Shown piece by piece: positions 36,406-46,805 of a DNA stretch of 64,000 nucleotides. The DNA is from Thermoleophilaceae bacterium. GTDB taxonomy: Bacteria; Actinomycetota; Thermoleophilia; Solirubrobacterales; Thermoleophilaceae. The stretch lies in the NCBI GenBank assembly GCA_030446485.1, contig JAUJNF010000005.1:129739-193738 (forward strand), in the 5' to 3' direction. The position numbers and the translations under genes were made by a program. How positions within the stretch are numbered: position 1 is the first letter of the stretch; the number at the start of each line of letters is the position of its first letter. The notes under the pieces were generated by a model. It was not told where the DNA came from, searched no databases, and was given only the letters and a program-made list of their open reading frames with translations.

Positions 36406-36800
36406 GCCTCACGCGCCGGGACGAGCTTGTCGAGGCGCACGACCACCTTGCCGTCGCGCACGCCCTCGACATCGAACGAGTCGACGACGGTATCGAGGAC
36501 CCGGCGCAGGTTCAGCTCCTCCCCTCCCCGGCCCGAGTCCCGAAGGGCCGCGGCGACCGACTGCTCGTTGAGCGGCCCGACCCGCAGCCTGACGGCGCCG
36601 CCGTCAACCAACTCGAACGAGAGCCTGACGCGATCCTCGGCCTCGGCCTCGGCCAGCAGCCGCTCGATGGCGAGCTGGAGGTCGTCCAGCTCGTCGAACC
36701 GCAGGTGGGCGCGGTCGGCGAAGCCGCCCACCACGAGCCGGATGACCGGCGCCCATTCGAGGCCGCTGGGCGTCTCGAGCTCGACCGCCTCAGGCGACAT
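36402..36800 (-). CDS. RsbW/SpoIIAB-like anti-sigma regulator (degenerate)
   Basis: A 132-residue protein with the arrangement of small HATPase anti-sigma factors: FADRAHLRFDELDDLQLAIERLLAEA resembles the helix that normally carries the ATP-binding N-box, then RVRLSFELVDGGAVRLRVGPL. The N-box asparagine and clear G-boxes are missing, so ATP binding is doubtful. Directly upstream of and overlapping the sigma factor, which suggests it controls that sigma. It overlaps the end of mnmA by 11 bases. Confidence 0.65.
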   Translation of the reverse strand: MSPEAVELETPSGLEWAPVIRLVVGGFADRAHLRFDELDDLQLAIERLLAEAEAEDRVRLSFELVDGGAVRLRVGPLNEQSVAAALRDSGRGGEELNLRRVLDTVVDSFDVEGVRDGKVVVRLDKLVPAREA

Positions 36801-38290
36801 GCGCCGTCTCCCGGCCCCTCGCGGCGATGGTCCCGACCCCGACCACGCGCCTCCCCTCGAGCAGGCAGGCGGTCTGGCCCGGGGCGATCCCGTGAGCGGG
36901 TGTCTCCAGGGTCAGTCCCAGCCGCGCGTGGGCGCCCCGGCCGGCCGTCTGCTCGACCCGGCAGGCCACCGGTTCCGAGCGGTAGCGCAACTTCACCGCA
37001 TCGACCCGGCCGCTCGCGCGGTGAAGAGCGGCGTCCCTCAGCTCGATGCGCGTGGTGGCCAACTTCGACCGGTCTCCGACCACCACGCGGTTGGCCACCG
37101 GATCGGTGCCGAGCACGTAGAGCGGCCTGGCCGCCCCCACCCCGATGCCGCGTCTCTGGCCCACGGTGAAGCGTTCGTGGCCGCCGTGGCGGCCGATCAC
37201 CTCGCCGCCGGGATTCACGATCTCACCCTCGCCGGAGGCCGCGGCGGGCGCATGGCGGCCGAGGAAGGCCTGCTTGCCGATCCCCGACAGGAAGCAGAGG
37301 TCCTGGCTCTCGCGGCGATCGGCCACCGGCAGCTCGCGCGAGCGCGCGAGCTCGCGAACCGCCGGCTTCCTCATCCCCCCCAGGGGGAACCAGAGGCGCG
37401 CGAGCTGCTCCGGGGCGAGCCGGGCCAGCATGTAGGACTGGTCCTTGGCGGAATCGTCCGCAAAGGAGATGAGCGGTCCCTCCGAGTCGGCCTCCACGCG
37501 CGCGTAGTGCCCGGTCGCGAGCCGCGCGGCGCCGAGGCGCCCCGCGAGAGCCAGCATCTCCTCGAAGCGCACCGTGCCGTTGCGCACGCACGGATTGGGC
37601 GTGCGCCCGGCGGCGTGCTCGGTGAGGAAGTCCTCGACCACCTCGGCGCGGAAGCGCGAGCGCAGGTCGAGCGTCAGGTGGGGAAGCCCCATCCGGTGCG
37701 CCAGCGCCCGCGCGCCGATGAGCGCCTGTGGCGAGCAGCAGCTTCCTCGCCGTCGGTGGCCGGGTCCGCCCACAGCTCCAGGGTCACCGCCACGACCTCG
37801 TGCCCCGCCTCGAGCGCGAGCTGCGCCGCCGCGGCGCTGTCCACGCCGCCGCTCATGGCCACGAGCGTCCGGCGGGGACTGGGCGCGAGCGCCGGCGCGC
37901 CGTCGGCCGCGGCGGCCCCAGGGCGCGGTGGAGGGCGTCGGTGGCGAGCGTGGCCGCGTGCCGGTGGGCGGGCGCCAGCCCGCCGAGCGCCTCCGCCACG
38001 CCGTCGGGCGTCACACGGGCGGCCTGCAGCAGGGGCTCCCCCTCCACGAGCTCCACCGCGGCGCTCCCCGCGGCGCGGATGGCCGCGCACCCGCGGGCGT
38101 CGAAGCCCGCCTCCCCCACGCGGTCGCCCTCCACCCGGACGGCCATGCGGATGAGGTCGCCGCAGGCCGCGCCGCCCGCGGCGCCGGAGTGCGGCGAGGA
38201 GGCCAGCCGGCCGCGCCCGCGTGGGGCATCAAGATGGTCACGGAGCGCAGCCCGGTCTGTCGGGTCTCCCAGGGCGTCAGAGGTGGGCAT
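36790..38290 (-). CDS. mnmA: NifU/IscU-like scaffold fused to tRNA 2-thiouridylase MnmA, two frameshifts
   Basis: The repaired protein has about 500 residues. Residues 1-125 are an IscU/NifU N-terminal scaffold domain: GGAACGDLIRMAVRVEGDRV, DARGCAAIRAAGSAAVE, and a third position without Cys (HRHAATLATDAL). From about residue 145 it is MnmA: AMSGGVDSAAAA PP-loop, LELW, CCSPQAL, TGHYARV, SQDLCFLSG with the second catalytic cysteine, GRHGGHERFTVGQRRGIGVG. One base is missing after a GGGG run near 37915 and one after GAA near 37735. The usual NPCxxCN motif reads NPCVRN, lacking a cysteine. MnmA makes 2-thiouridine at tRNA position 34, and CXXC-type MnmA is iron-sulfur dependent, which would explain a fused scaffold. 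Confidence 0.82.
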
Positions 38291-38538
38291 CGGCGAGGAA
38301 GTGTGCCAAGAAGTGATTCCCCCCGACCAAAAGAGGGGGCATTGGCGCCCGCCCACGTCGGGAATGGGCCCCAACCTGCCGCTGCCGCCCGCGGGTTGAA
38401 CCTGCCTTAGCAAGCTTGGTTGTCCGCCGGGACGGGCCAAGACCCCTCCCGAGCAGGATTCCCATCCCCGTGGTGTTGGCTCAACGTAGTGGACGGCTGG
38501 CGCACAGGCTCGGGCCGGTCGAAAAGCTAGCAGCGGGC
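38291..38538 (-). other. Structured intergenic region between aspS and nifU-mnmA (possible 6S-like RNA)
   Basis: 248 bases without a gene. On the minus strand they contain a possible promoter (TTGAGC, 17 bases, GAATCC), then several nested inverted repeats: GTCC-CGGC-GGAC, CTTGC-TAAG-GCAGG, CAACC...GGTTG, an outer pairing of CTCGGGA with TCCCGA, and of GGGG...TTGGC with GCCAA...CCCC before CTCTTTTGG. In Bacillus the 6S-1 RNA gene lies next to aspS. Length of the paired part (about 130 bases) is short for 6S, so identity is open. Confidence 0.3.
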
Positions 38539-40292
<1,754 letters not shown>

Positions 40293-40296
<4 letters not shown>

Positions 40297-41534
40297 GGGG
40301 AGCGCACCGCGTCCACGATGTCCGCGGCGGTCTTCACCGGGCGAGCTTCGCCGGTGCGCAGGTCACGCAGCTCGAGCCCATCGTCGTCCACCACGGCCGC
40401 GAAGCGCGCGCGCAGGCGGTCGGCGTGCTTCAGCTGGCCCTTGAGGGAGCGGCCGGCCTGCTCCATCTGCACGGTCAGGCCGTCCTGGCGGAGCCGGCGC
40501 GTGAGGTCGAAGGCGGTGCGACGGGAGTCCTCCCAGGCCACGAACACCGCCGGTGGCGCCTGCCGCCGAGGCTCGCCGCCCGCTGCGAGCAGGATGCGCT
40601 CGACCCCCGCGGCCCAGCCCACGCCCGCGGTCGGCGGGCCACCCAGCTGCTCGACCAGGCCGTCGTAGCGCCCGCCGCCCCCCACGCCCGACTGGGCGCC
40701 AAGCGCGTCGCTTGTGAACTCGAAGACCGTGCGCGTGTAGTAGTCGAGGCCGCGCACGAGCGAGGGGTCGACCTCGTAGTCGAGGCCCGCTTCATCGAGC
40801 AGGGCCCGCACCTCGGCGAAGTGCTCGGCGTCTTCAGGCGTCAGCCGGTCGAGCAGCCTGGGGGCATCGGCGAGCACGGCCCGGGTGCCGGCGTGCGCGG
40901 AGTCGAAGGCCCGCAGCGGGTTGGCCTCGATGCGCGCTCGGACCTCCGGCGAGAGCTCGTCCTCACGGGCGAGAAGGTGTGCGCGCAACTCGTCGGCGTA
41001 GTCGCGTCGCGCCTCAGCGGTTCCCAGGCTCGAGAGCCGCAGTCGCAGCTCGCGCACGCCCGCCTCGGCCAGCAGCTCGGCCAGCAGGAGGATCAGCTCG
41101 GCGTCCACGGACGGATCGTCCGAGCCGAGCGCCTCGGCGCCGATCTGGTTGAACTGGCGATAGCGCCCCGCCTGGGGCGCCTCGTGACGGAAGAAGGGCC
41201 CCCAGTACCACAGCCGCACCGGCTGGGGCAGCTTGTGCATGCCGTGCTCGACGTAGGCGCGACACACGCCGGCGGTGCCCTCGGGGCGCAGCGTAAGCGA
41301 GCGCCCGGCACGATCCTCGAGGGTGAACATCTCCTTCTGCACGATGTCGGTGGCCTCCCCCACCCCGCGCGCGAACAGCTCCGTGTCCTCGAAAATGGGC
41401 GTCTCGGTGTACTGGAGCCCCGCCCCCCCGAGCCTGCCCTGGCAGAGATTGAAGAGCGACAGCCGCGCGGGGCTGTCCCCGGGCAGCACGTCGAAGGTGC
41501 CGCGCGGAGCCTGCAGGCGCGGCCCGCCGCTCAC
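40293..41534 (-). CDS. hisS: Histidyl-tRNA synthetase
   Basis: A 413-residue class II synthetase: LQAPRGTFDVLPGDS at the start, motif 2 in PVRLWYWGPFFRHEAPQAGRYRQFNQIGAE, the histidine-specific VRGLDYYTRTVFE and GGGGRYDGLV, motif 3 in GVGWAAGVERI, and a C-terminal anticodon-binding domain. GTG 41534 overlaps the stop of the upstream hydrolase (GTGA). Confidence 0.96.
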
Positions 41535-42172
41535 CGTTGCGCTAGCTCGGCGAGGAAGGGGTTGGAGGCGCTCTCGGCGCCGAGGGTGGTGAGGCCCATG
41601 TGGCCGGGGTAGATCCGGGTCTCCGGCGGGAGCGTGTCGATCAGGGTGCCGATCGACTCGAGCAGCGTCGGCCAGTGGCCCCCGGGGAGGTCGGTCCGTC
41701 CCACGGAACCTTGGAAGAGCACGTCGCCCGAGAAGGCGGCCGCCTCGTCCGGTATCGAATAGGTCACGTGCCCCGGGCTGTGGCCCGGGGTGAAGAGGAC
41801 GTCGATCTCGAAGCCGGCGAGGCTGAGCCGTTCTCCGCCCGCAACCGTGTGCTCGGCCTCGTAGCTCTCGAACGGGCCGATGCCAGCGAAGGGGACGAAG
41901 CGCATGATGTCGGCCAGGACGCCCCTCTCGATCTCCGGAACCCACACCTCCGCGCCGGTGGCCCGCGCCACGGGGGCGACGGCGCCCACGTGGTCGAAGT
42001 GCGTGTGGGTCAGGAGGATCCCGTCGAGCTGCACGCCGAGCTCGTCCAGCGCCGCGAGCAGCATCGGGGCCTCGTCGCCCGGGTCGACGATCAGCGCGCG
42101 GTCGGAGCCGTCGCGCCGCATGATGTAGCAGTTCTCCTGCACCACCCCGACGGTGAACATGCGCACGTCCAC
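41531..42172 (-). CDS. Metallo-beta-lactamase fold hydrolase, glyoxalase II-like
   Basis: A 213-residue zinc hydrolase: THTHFDHVGA (H-x-H-x-D-H), TPGHSPGHV, FSGDVLFQGSVGRTDLPGG and the terminal PGHMGLTTLGAE histidine. These are the YcbL/glyoxalase II-like motifs; such proteins hydrolyse S-lactoylglutathione-like thioesters or act on unknown substrates. Found upstream of hisS in many actinobacteria. GTG start. Confidence 0.9.
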   Translation of the reverse strand: MDVRMFTVGVVQENCYIMRRDGSDRALIVDPGDEAPMLLAALDELGVQLDGILLTHTHFDHVGAVAPVARATGAEVWVPEIERGVLADIMRFVPFAGIGPFESYEAEHTVAGGERLSLAGFEIDVLFTPGHSPGHVTYSIPDEAAAFSGDVLFQGSVGRTDLPGGHWPTLLESIGTLIDTLPPETRIYPGHMGLTTLGAESASNPFLAELAQR

Positions 42173-42179
42173 GCTGAGC

Positions 42180-42560
42180 TCAGCTCCTGGGCGGTTTGCC
42201 GGTCGCCGCGCGAGCGCGGCGCCGGTTGTAGATGAAGCGGTCGGTGTAGTAGCTCATCGGTATGTAGAGGAGGAGCATGAAGGCGGCCAGCATGGCGCCC
42301 TCCGCCGGGCTGCGGCCGAAGGCGAGCACCACCAGGACGCCGAAGATGCCCGCCATCAGCGCGGCCCGGTTGAGTGCTCCGCGCCAGGTCGGCGGCTTGT
42401 CGAAGCGGGTGCCACGGCGCTCTCGGGCCTGGCGGCGGGCCTCCCCTCGGACGCCCACGCCGCCTCCGCGGGCGCCGCGCGCGGCCGGTACCGGCCGTTC
42501 CACGGTCCCCGCCTGGGTGCCTCGATGCTTGCGGGATCGCCTCTTCTTCGTCTGCGCCAT
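42180..42560 (-). CDS. Small membrane protein, Arg/Lys-rich N-terminus
   Basis: 126 residues: a basic, disordered N-terminal half (MAQTKKRRSRKHRGTQAG...) followed by two hydrophobic helices (ALMAGIFGVLVVLAFG and GAMLAAFMLLLYIPMSYYTDRF). No family recognised. Ends 7 bases before the hydrolase gene, so probably cotranscribed with hisS-aspS. Confidence 0.65.
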   Translation of the reverse strand: MAQTKKRRSRKHRGTQAGTVERPVPAARGARGGGVGVRGEARRQARERRGTRFDKPPTWRGALNRAALMAGIFGVLVVLAFGRSPAEGAMLAAFMLLLYIPMSYYTDRFIYNRRRARAATGKPPRS

Positions 42561-42599
42561 GGCTGAGGGCTGAGCGTAACGCCTCACCTGTCGCCGCGG

Positions 42600-43496
42600 T
42601 CAGCCCGGCGCGGCCAGGACCTCCTCGATCACCCGCCGCCTGCGGTCGAAGTCGCGCAGCGGCACGTCTAGCTCGCCGAGGCCGTCAAGGGCCGCCTGGG
42701 GGACGAGCCCGCCGACCTCGAGCTCGGCCCCCGCCCCCCGGGCCCGCACTCGGCGCACCAGCTCGGCCACCGGGGCCGCGCGGCAGAGGTCGTGGAGGTT
42801 CATCGAGACCTGTGCTCGCCGGCGGCCCGGCAGGTAGAGGCCGATCGCCCGCACGCCCGCCGGGCCGCCGCCCGACTCGCGCAGGTCGCCGCCGTCGATC
42901 GCTCGTGCGAGGTCGAGGTCGTCTGTGTCGAGGTCCACGTTCACGGCCACGAGCGGGGGGCGGGCGGTGGCCAGGACGGCCCCCGCCGTGGCGTGAGGCC
43001 GGCGGGGGCCGTAGTCGGGCCGCAGCTCCCCGGCGGCCATCCGCTCGGCGAGACGCGCCGGGCCGCCGGCCCGCAGGGCGGCGCGCTCGCGCCGGTCGTC
43101 GCCGGTGGCGAGGTCTCCGTAGAGGAACACCGGCAGCCCCTGCTCGCCCATCAGCGCCGCGGCGGTGAGCGCCTCGGCGACCGCTGCGCCGCGGTCTCCG
43201 GGAGCGAGATACACGACCGGCGCCACGTCCAGTGCTCCAACGTGCGGGTGCAGTCCGCGGTGGCGAGTTAGGTCGATGCGCTCCGCGGCCGTCGCGGCCG
43301 CAGACGCGAGCGATGCCGCCACGTCGCCCTGCCGCCCCGCAAGGGTGAGGACGCTGCGGCCGTGATCGGGGTCCAGGTGCACATCGAGCAACCGCAGGCC
43401 CCCGCCGATGAGGGCCGCGGTGACCGCGTCGACGCCAGCGCCGGGCTCGCCCACGCTGAAGTTCGGCACGGTGAGCAGCAGCGGGCGCTCGCCCAT
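42600..43496 (-). CDS. ftcD: Glutamate formiminotransferase (FtcD N-terminal type, stand-alone)
   Basis: 298 residues. VPNFSVGEP (usual VPNFSEG), LLDVHLDPDHGRSVLTLAG with D-x-D-H-NR-like motif, and HRGLHPHVGALDVAPVVYL are the formiminotransferase signatures with the active-site histidine. The cyclodeaminase domain of the bifunctional enzyme is absent. Transfers a formimino group to tetrahydrofolate in histidine degradation; no hut gene lies nearby, so another folate role is possible. Confidence 0.88.
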   Translation of the reverse strand: MGERPLLLTVPNFSVGEPGAGVDAVTAALIGGGLRLLDVHLDPDHGRSVLTLAGRQGDVAASLASAAATAAERIDLTRHRGLHPHVGALDVAPVVYLAPGDRGAAVAEALTAAALMGEQGLPVFLYGDLATGDDRRERAALRAGGPARLAERMAAGELRPDYGPRRPHATAGAVLATARPPLVAVNVDLDTDDLDLARAIDGGDLRESGGGPAGVRAIGLYLPGRRRAQVSMNLHDLCRAAPVAELVRRVRARGAGAELEVGGLVPQAALDGLGELDVPLRDFDRRRRVIEEVLAAPG

Positions 43497-43514
43497 CTAT
43501 CCTTCGCCCGTCGC

Positions 43515-43588
43515 GGCTCCGTAGCTCAGCCGGTTAGAGCGCACCACTCATAATGGTGAGGTCGGTGGTTCGAGTCCACCCGGAGCTA
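43515..43588 (+). tRNA. tRNA-Met (CAT)
   Basis: 74 bases folding into a full cloverleaf: acceptor GGCTCCG/CGGAGCT with a terminal G-U pair, D-arm GCTC/GAGC, anticodon stem CACCA/TGGTG with loop CTCATAA, T-arm GGTGG/CCACC with TTCGAGT. No encoded CCA. Anticodon CAT: elongator Met is most likely; a lysidine-modified tRNA-Ile cannot be excluded. Confidence 0.93.
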
Positions 43589-43915
43589 TCAGCCGCCCCC
43601 GACGACCTCCTGAAGGGCCTTGTCGTAGGCCTTCTGATCGGCGATGTCGACGGTGTCCTTCTCCTCGCCGACGAGCTTCAGCGTGACCTTCTCGGTCTTG
43701 CCGGACTCCGTGCCCTTGAGGTCGCACTCGAAGGTGTCGCCCTCGATCTCCTTCACCCCCGGGCAGTCGATGGAGGCACCGACGGTTTCGAGCTCCTTGT
43801 TGATGCCGTCCACCGCCTCGGTGGCATCGGTGACCTCGTTACCGCAACCGCTCACTGCCAGTGCGCCGATCACGCACGCGCTCGACAACATGCCACCTGC
43901 GAACTTGAACGCCAA
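43589..43915 (-). CDS. Small lipoprotein with DUF4333-like domain
   Basis: 108 residues from a TTG at 43915, chosen because the shorter ATG form (43891) lacks a basic residue before its signal helix. The lipobox LAVSGC gives a lipid-anchored protein. The mature part has the DUF4333 pattern: ...IDCPGVKEIEGDTFECDLKG...KVTLKLV. The stop codon abuts the 3' end of the tRNA on the opposite strand. Function unknown. Confidence 0.7.
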   Translation of the reverse strand: MAFKFAGGMLSSACVIGALAVSGCGNEVTDATEAVDGINKELETVGASIDCPGVKEIEGDTFECDLKGTESGKTEKVTLKLVGEEKDTVDIADQKAYDKALQEVVGGG

Positions 43916-44054
43916 CGAGGTATCCGCCTTTCGATCAGCCGTCTGGGGGTCGGACGCCGTTCTCGGTCCGCGGCGGCGGACCCTAACCGACGGCCAGGAC
44001 AGGTGGTGCGGGCGTATGCTCGCCGGGTCCCGGTCGAGCAGGAGGAGGAGAGGC

Positions 44055-44456
44055 ATGCCGCAACCGATCGAGGGTCGCCCGCGCGAGCTGCTCGAGGCCC
44101 CGAACTTCTGTCAGGTGGGTTCGATCCGCACGGACGGCACTGCTCACGTGGTGCCCACCTGGGTCGATATCGAGGACGGCCTCGTGATGCTGAACAGCGC
44201 CGAGGGCCGGGCGTGGCCCAAGAACGTGCGCCGCGACCCCCGCGTGACCCTCACGGTGCTGAACCAGGAGAACCCGTACGAGTTCGTGTCGATCCGCGGA
44301 CGCGTGGTCGATGACACCCACGACGGTGCCGACGAGCACATCGACCGGCTGGCCATGAAGTACTTGGGAGAGGAGCGCTATCCGTACCGAGCCGACGGCG
44401 AGCAGCGGGTGATCTTCAGGGTCGAGCCCGACCAGGTGTTCCACTTCGGGAGTTGA
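44055..44456 (+). CDS. PPOX-class F420-dependent oxidoreductase
   Basis: 133 residues of the pyridoxamine-oxidase-like split-barrel fold: FCQVGSIRTDGTAHVVPTWVDIEDG, RAWPKNVRRDPRVTLTVLN, FVSIRGRVV, and KYLGEERYPYR near the end, typical of the actinobacterial F420-binding group. Strong ribosome binding site (GGAGGAGGAG). Substrate unknown. Confidence 0.85.
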   Translation: MPQPIEGRPRELLEAPNFCQVGSIRTDGTAHVVPTWVDIEDGLVMLNSAEGRAWPKNVRRDPRVTLTVLNQENPYEFVSIRGRVVDDTHDGADEHIDRLAMKYLGEERYPYRADGEQRVIFRVEPDQVFHFGS

Positions 44457-44478
44457 CCGGGGGCCGGGGCGCCGCTGA

Positions 44479-44500
44479 GGCCCCCGGGCGCGCGGGGGCC
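44479..44500 (+). terminator. Terminator-like hairpin after the PPOX gene
   Basis: Perfect 8-bp stem GGCCCCCG / CGGGGGCC with a 6-base loop, 22 bases past the stop and 11 bases before the next ATG. Confidence 0.5.
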
Positions 44501-44511
44501 GTATCAACGGC

Positions 44512-44976
44512 ATGAGGCACCACAAGCTGGTTCGCGAGCAGCGCCTGCCGCAGCCCCCCGAGGAGGCCTTCGGGTTCTTCGCCGACGCGCTCAACCTCGA
44601 GGCCATCACCCCGCCGTGGCTGCAATTCGAGGTCACGACGCCGGGACCGATCGAGATGCGGCCCGGCACGCTGATCGACTACCGGCTGCGCATTCACGGC
44701 GTGCCGGTGCGCTGGCACGCGCGCATCGACGTGTGGGAGCCGGGACGCCGCTTCGTGGACCGGCAGCTCAGGGGGCCCTACCGGGTCTGGCACCACACAC
44801 ACCAGTTCGAGGCCGACGGACGCGGTGGCACGACCATGCGCGACGTCGTCCGCTACGCGCTTCCGCTCGGCATCCTCGGCGCGCTCGCACATGTGCTGTT
44901 CGTCCGCCGTGACGTCGAGCGCATCTTCGACCACCGCCGCCAGGCCATCGAGCGGCTGGCTGCGAGCCGCGCTTAG
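44512..44976 (+). CDS. SRPBCC-family ligand-binding protein
   Basis: 154 residues with the START-like helix-grip layout: QRLPQPPEEAFGFFADALNLEAITPPWLQFEV at the start, PGTLIDYRLRIHGVPVRWHARIDVWEPGRRFVDRQLRGPYRVWHHTH in the middle, and a C-terminal helix (RRQAIERLAASRA). This subgroup is often annotated as cyclase/dehydrase or CDP-paratose epimerase-like, but the activity is not known. Confidence 0.8.
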   Translation: MRHHKLVREQRLPQPPEEAFGFFADALNLEAITPPWLQFEVTTPGPIEMRPGTLIDYRLRIHGVPVRWHARIDVWEPGRRFVDRQLRGPYRVWHHTHQFEADGRGGTTMRDVVRYALPLGILGALAHVLFVRRDVERIFDHRRQAIERLAASRA

Positions 44977-45011
44977 CGCCGCCCGTTGACGGCCCTCCAT
45001 GAAGCCGTTCG

Positions 45012-45030
45012 CACTTCATTAAGTAAAGTG
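45012..45030. promoter_or_regulatory. AT-rich imperfect palindrome before the ABC exporter (possible operator/promoter)
   Basis: CACTTCATTAAGTAAAGTG: CACTT/AAGTG arms around an AT-rich centre, 8 bases before the GTG start at 45039. AT-rich sequence is exceptional in this window. MarR- or PadR-type operators of efflux genes look similar. It also offers a -10-like TAAAGT. Confidence 0.4.
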
Positions 45031-45038
45031 AGAGTCGC

Positions 45039-46805
45039 GTGAAGGTCTTCTGGCGACTCCTCGGCTTCCTGCGGCCCTACCGCGCCGGGGTGATCGTCTC
45101 CTTCGTCCTCGCCGCCGCCGCCATGGCGATGGGCGTGCTCCTGCCGTTCCTGGTGGGTCGCACCGTCGACGAGATCCGGGAGGGCTCGGACCGGCTGTGG
45201 CCACTCGGCCTGGCCATCCTCGGGGCAGGGCTCCTGCGGCTCGCGTTCAGCGTGGTACGACGCCTCGTGGCCGGCCGGGTCTCCCTGGGTGTCGAGTACG
45301 ACCTCCGCAACCGCATGTACTCCCACCTGCAGTCGCTCGAGCTCGCGTTCTTCGACGGGCAGCAGACGGGCCAGCTCATGTCGCGCGCCACCGTGGACCT
45401 GCAGGCGGTGCGCTTCTTCCTCGGCTACGGGCTGATTTTCATCCTGCAGTCGTTGATTGCGATCGCCATCGCGGGCGTCGTGATGTTCGTGGTGAACCCC
45501 GGCCTCGCCCTGGTCGCGCTCGCCCCCATGCCGTTCGTGATCGGCGTCGCCTTCCGCTATGGACGGCTGAACCGGCCGGCGACGCAGGAGGTTCAGCAGC
45601 GCATCGCCGAGCTGACGGCGGAGGCCGAGGAGAACATCTCGGGGGTGCGGGTGGTGAAGGCCTTCGCGCAGGAGGCGCGCCAGCTCGGGCGCTTCCAGGA
45701 CCGCGTGCAGCGGGTGTTCGACCAGTCGATGGTGTCCACGCGGTTGCGGGCCTTCTACAACCCGTTCATCGGCTTCCTGCCCCAGCTGGGACTGGCGGCG
45801 ATCCTGTTCGTGGGCGGCCGCCAGGCGGTGCAGGGGAACATCACGATCGGTGAGTTCGTGGCCTTCTTCGGCTACGTGCTGATGCTCACCTCGCCGACGC
45901 GCACGCTCGGCATCGCGCTCGGGATGGCCCAGCGCGCGGTCGCCTCGGGTGCGCGCGTGTTCGAGATTCTCGACCGCGAGCCGGCGATGCACGTGCCGGC
46001 GGAGGCGGCGCCGTTGCCGGCGGGCGATGGCCGCGTCGAGCTGCGAGGCGTGACGTTCGCCTACGACGAGGGCACCAAGCCGGTGCTGCGAGACGTATCG
46101 CTCACGGTCGACGCGGGCCGCACGGTGGCCATCGTGGGCGGAACGGGGTCGGGCAAGACCACCCTCGTGTCACTGCTTCCCCGGCTCTACGACGTGAGCG
46201 AGGGCGCGGTGACCATCGACGGCGCCGACGTGCGCGAGGTGGACCTGCGGGCGCTGCGCGGTGAGATCGCGCTGGTGTCGGACGAACCGTTCCTGTTCTC
46301 GGCGACCGTGCGCGAGAACATCGCCTACGCGCGCCCCGAGGCGACCGACGAGGAGGTCGAGACGGCCGCCCGGAGCGCCGGGGCGCACAAGTTCGTGAGC
46401 GAGCTCCCCGAGGGCTACGACACGCTGGTGGGCGAGCGCGGCATGACGCTGTCGGGGGGGCAGCGGCAGCGGGTATCGATCGCGCGGGCGCTGATCACCA
46501 ACCCGCGCATCCTCATCCTCGACGACGCCACGTCGAGCGTTGACGCCACCACCGAGGCCGAGATCAAGCGCGCGCTGCGGACCCTGATGAAGGGGCGGAC
46601 CACGTTCGTGATCGCCCATCGGCTGTCCACGATCTCGCTCGCAGACGAGGTCGTCGTGCTCGATCATGGCCGCGTCGCGGCACGCGGGACTCACGAGGAG
46701 CTGCTCGAGTCCTCCGACCTCTACCGCCAGATCGCCGAGGGCGCGAGCACCGAGCGCCACTACCTCACGCGCAAGCCGCTCGAGCGCGAGGTGGCCGGGC
46801 TGTGA
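45039..46805 (+). CDS. ABC exporter half-transporter 1 (degenerate nucleotide site)
   Basis: 588 residues: six-helix membrane domain (1-310) and ATPase domain. Walker A GGTGSGKTTL, signature [16 protein letters not shown]-loop IAHRLST. The Q-loop reads LVSDEPFLFS (Asp for Gln) and Walker B ends LDDATSSVD, so the catalytic glutamate is aspartate. Its partner has the converse changes, as in heterodimeric exporters such as TM287/288. GTG start. Substrate (lipid or drug) unknown. Confidence 0.93.
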   Translation: MKVFWRLLGFLRPYRAGVIVSFVLAAAAMAMGVLLPFLVGRTVDEIREGSDRLWPLGLAILGAGLLRLAFSVVRRLVAGRVSLGVEYDLRNRMYSHLQSLELAFFDGQQTGQLMSRATVDLQAVRFFLGYGLIFILQSLIAIAIAGVVMFVVNPGLALVALAPMPFVIGVAFRYGRLNRPATQEVQQRIAELTAEAEENISGVRVVKAFAQEARQLGRFQDRVQRVFDQSMVSTRLRAFYNPFIGFLPQLGLAAILFVGGRQAVQGNITIGEFVAFFGYVLMLTSPTRTLGIALGMAQRAVASGARVFEILDREPAMHVPAEAAPLPAGDGRVELRGVTFAYDEGTKPVLRDVSLTVDAGRTVAIVGGTGSGKTTLVSLLPRLYDVSEGAVTIDGADVREVDLRALRGEIALVSDEPFLFSATVRENIAYARPEATDEEVETAARSAGAHKFVSELPEGYDTLVGERGMTLSGGQRQRVSIARALITNPRILILDDATSSVDATTEAEIKRALRTLMKGRTTFVIAHRLSTISLADEVVVLDHGRVAARGTHEELLESSDLYRQIAEGASTERHYLTRKPLEREVAGL

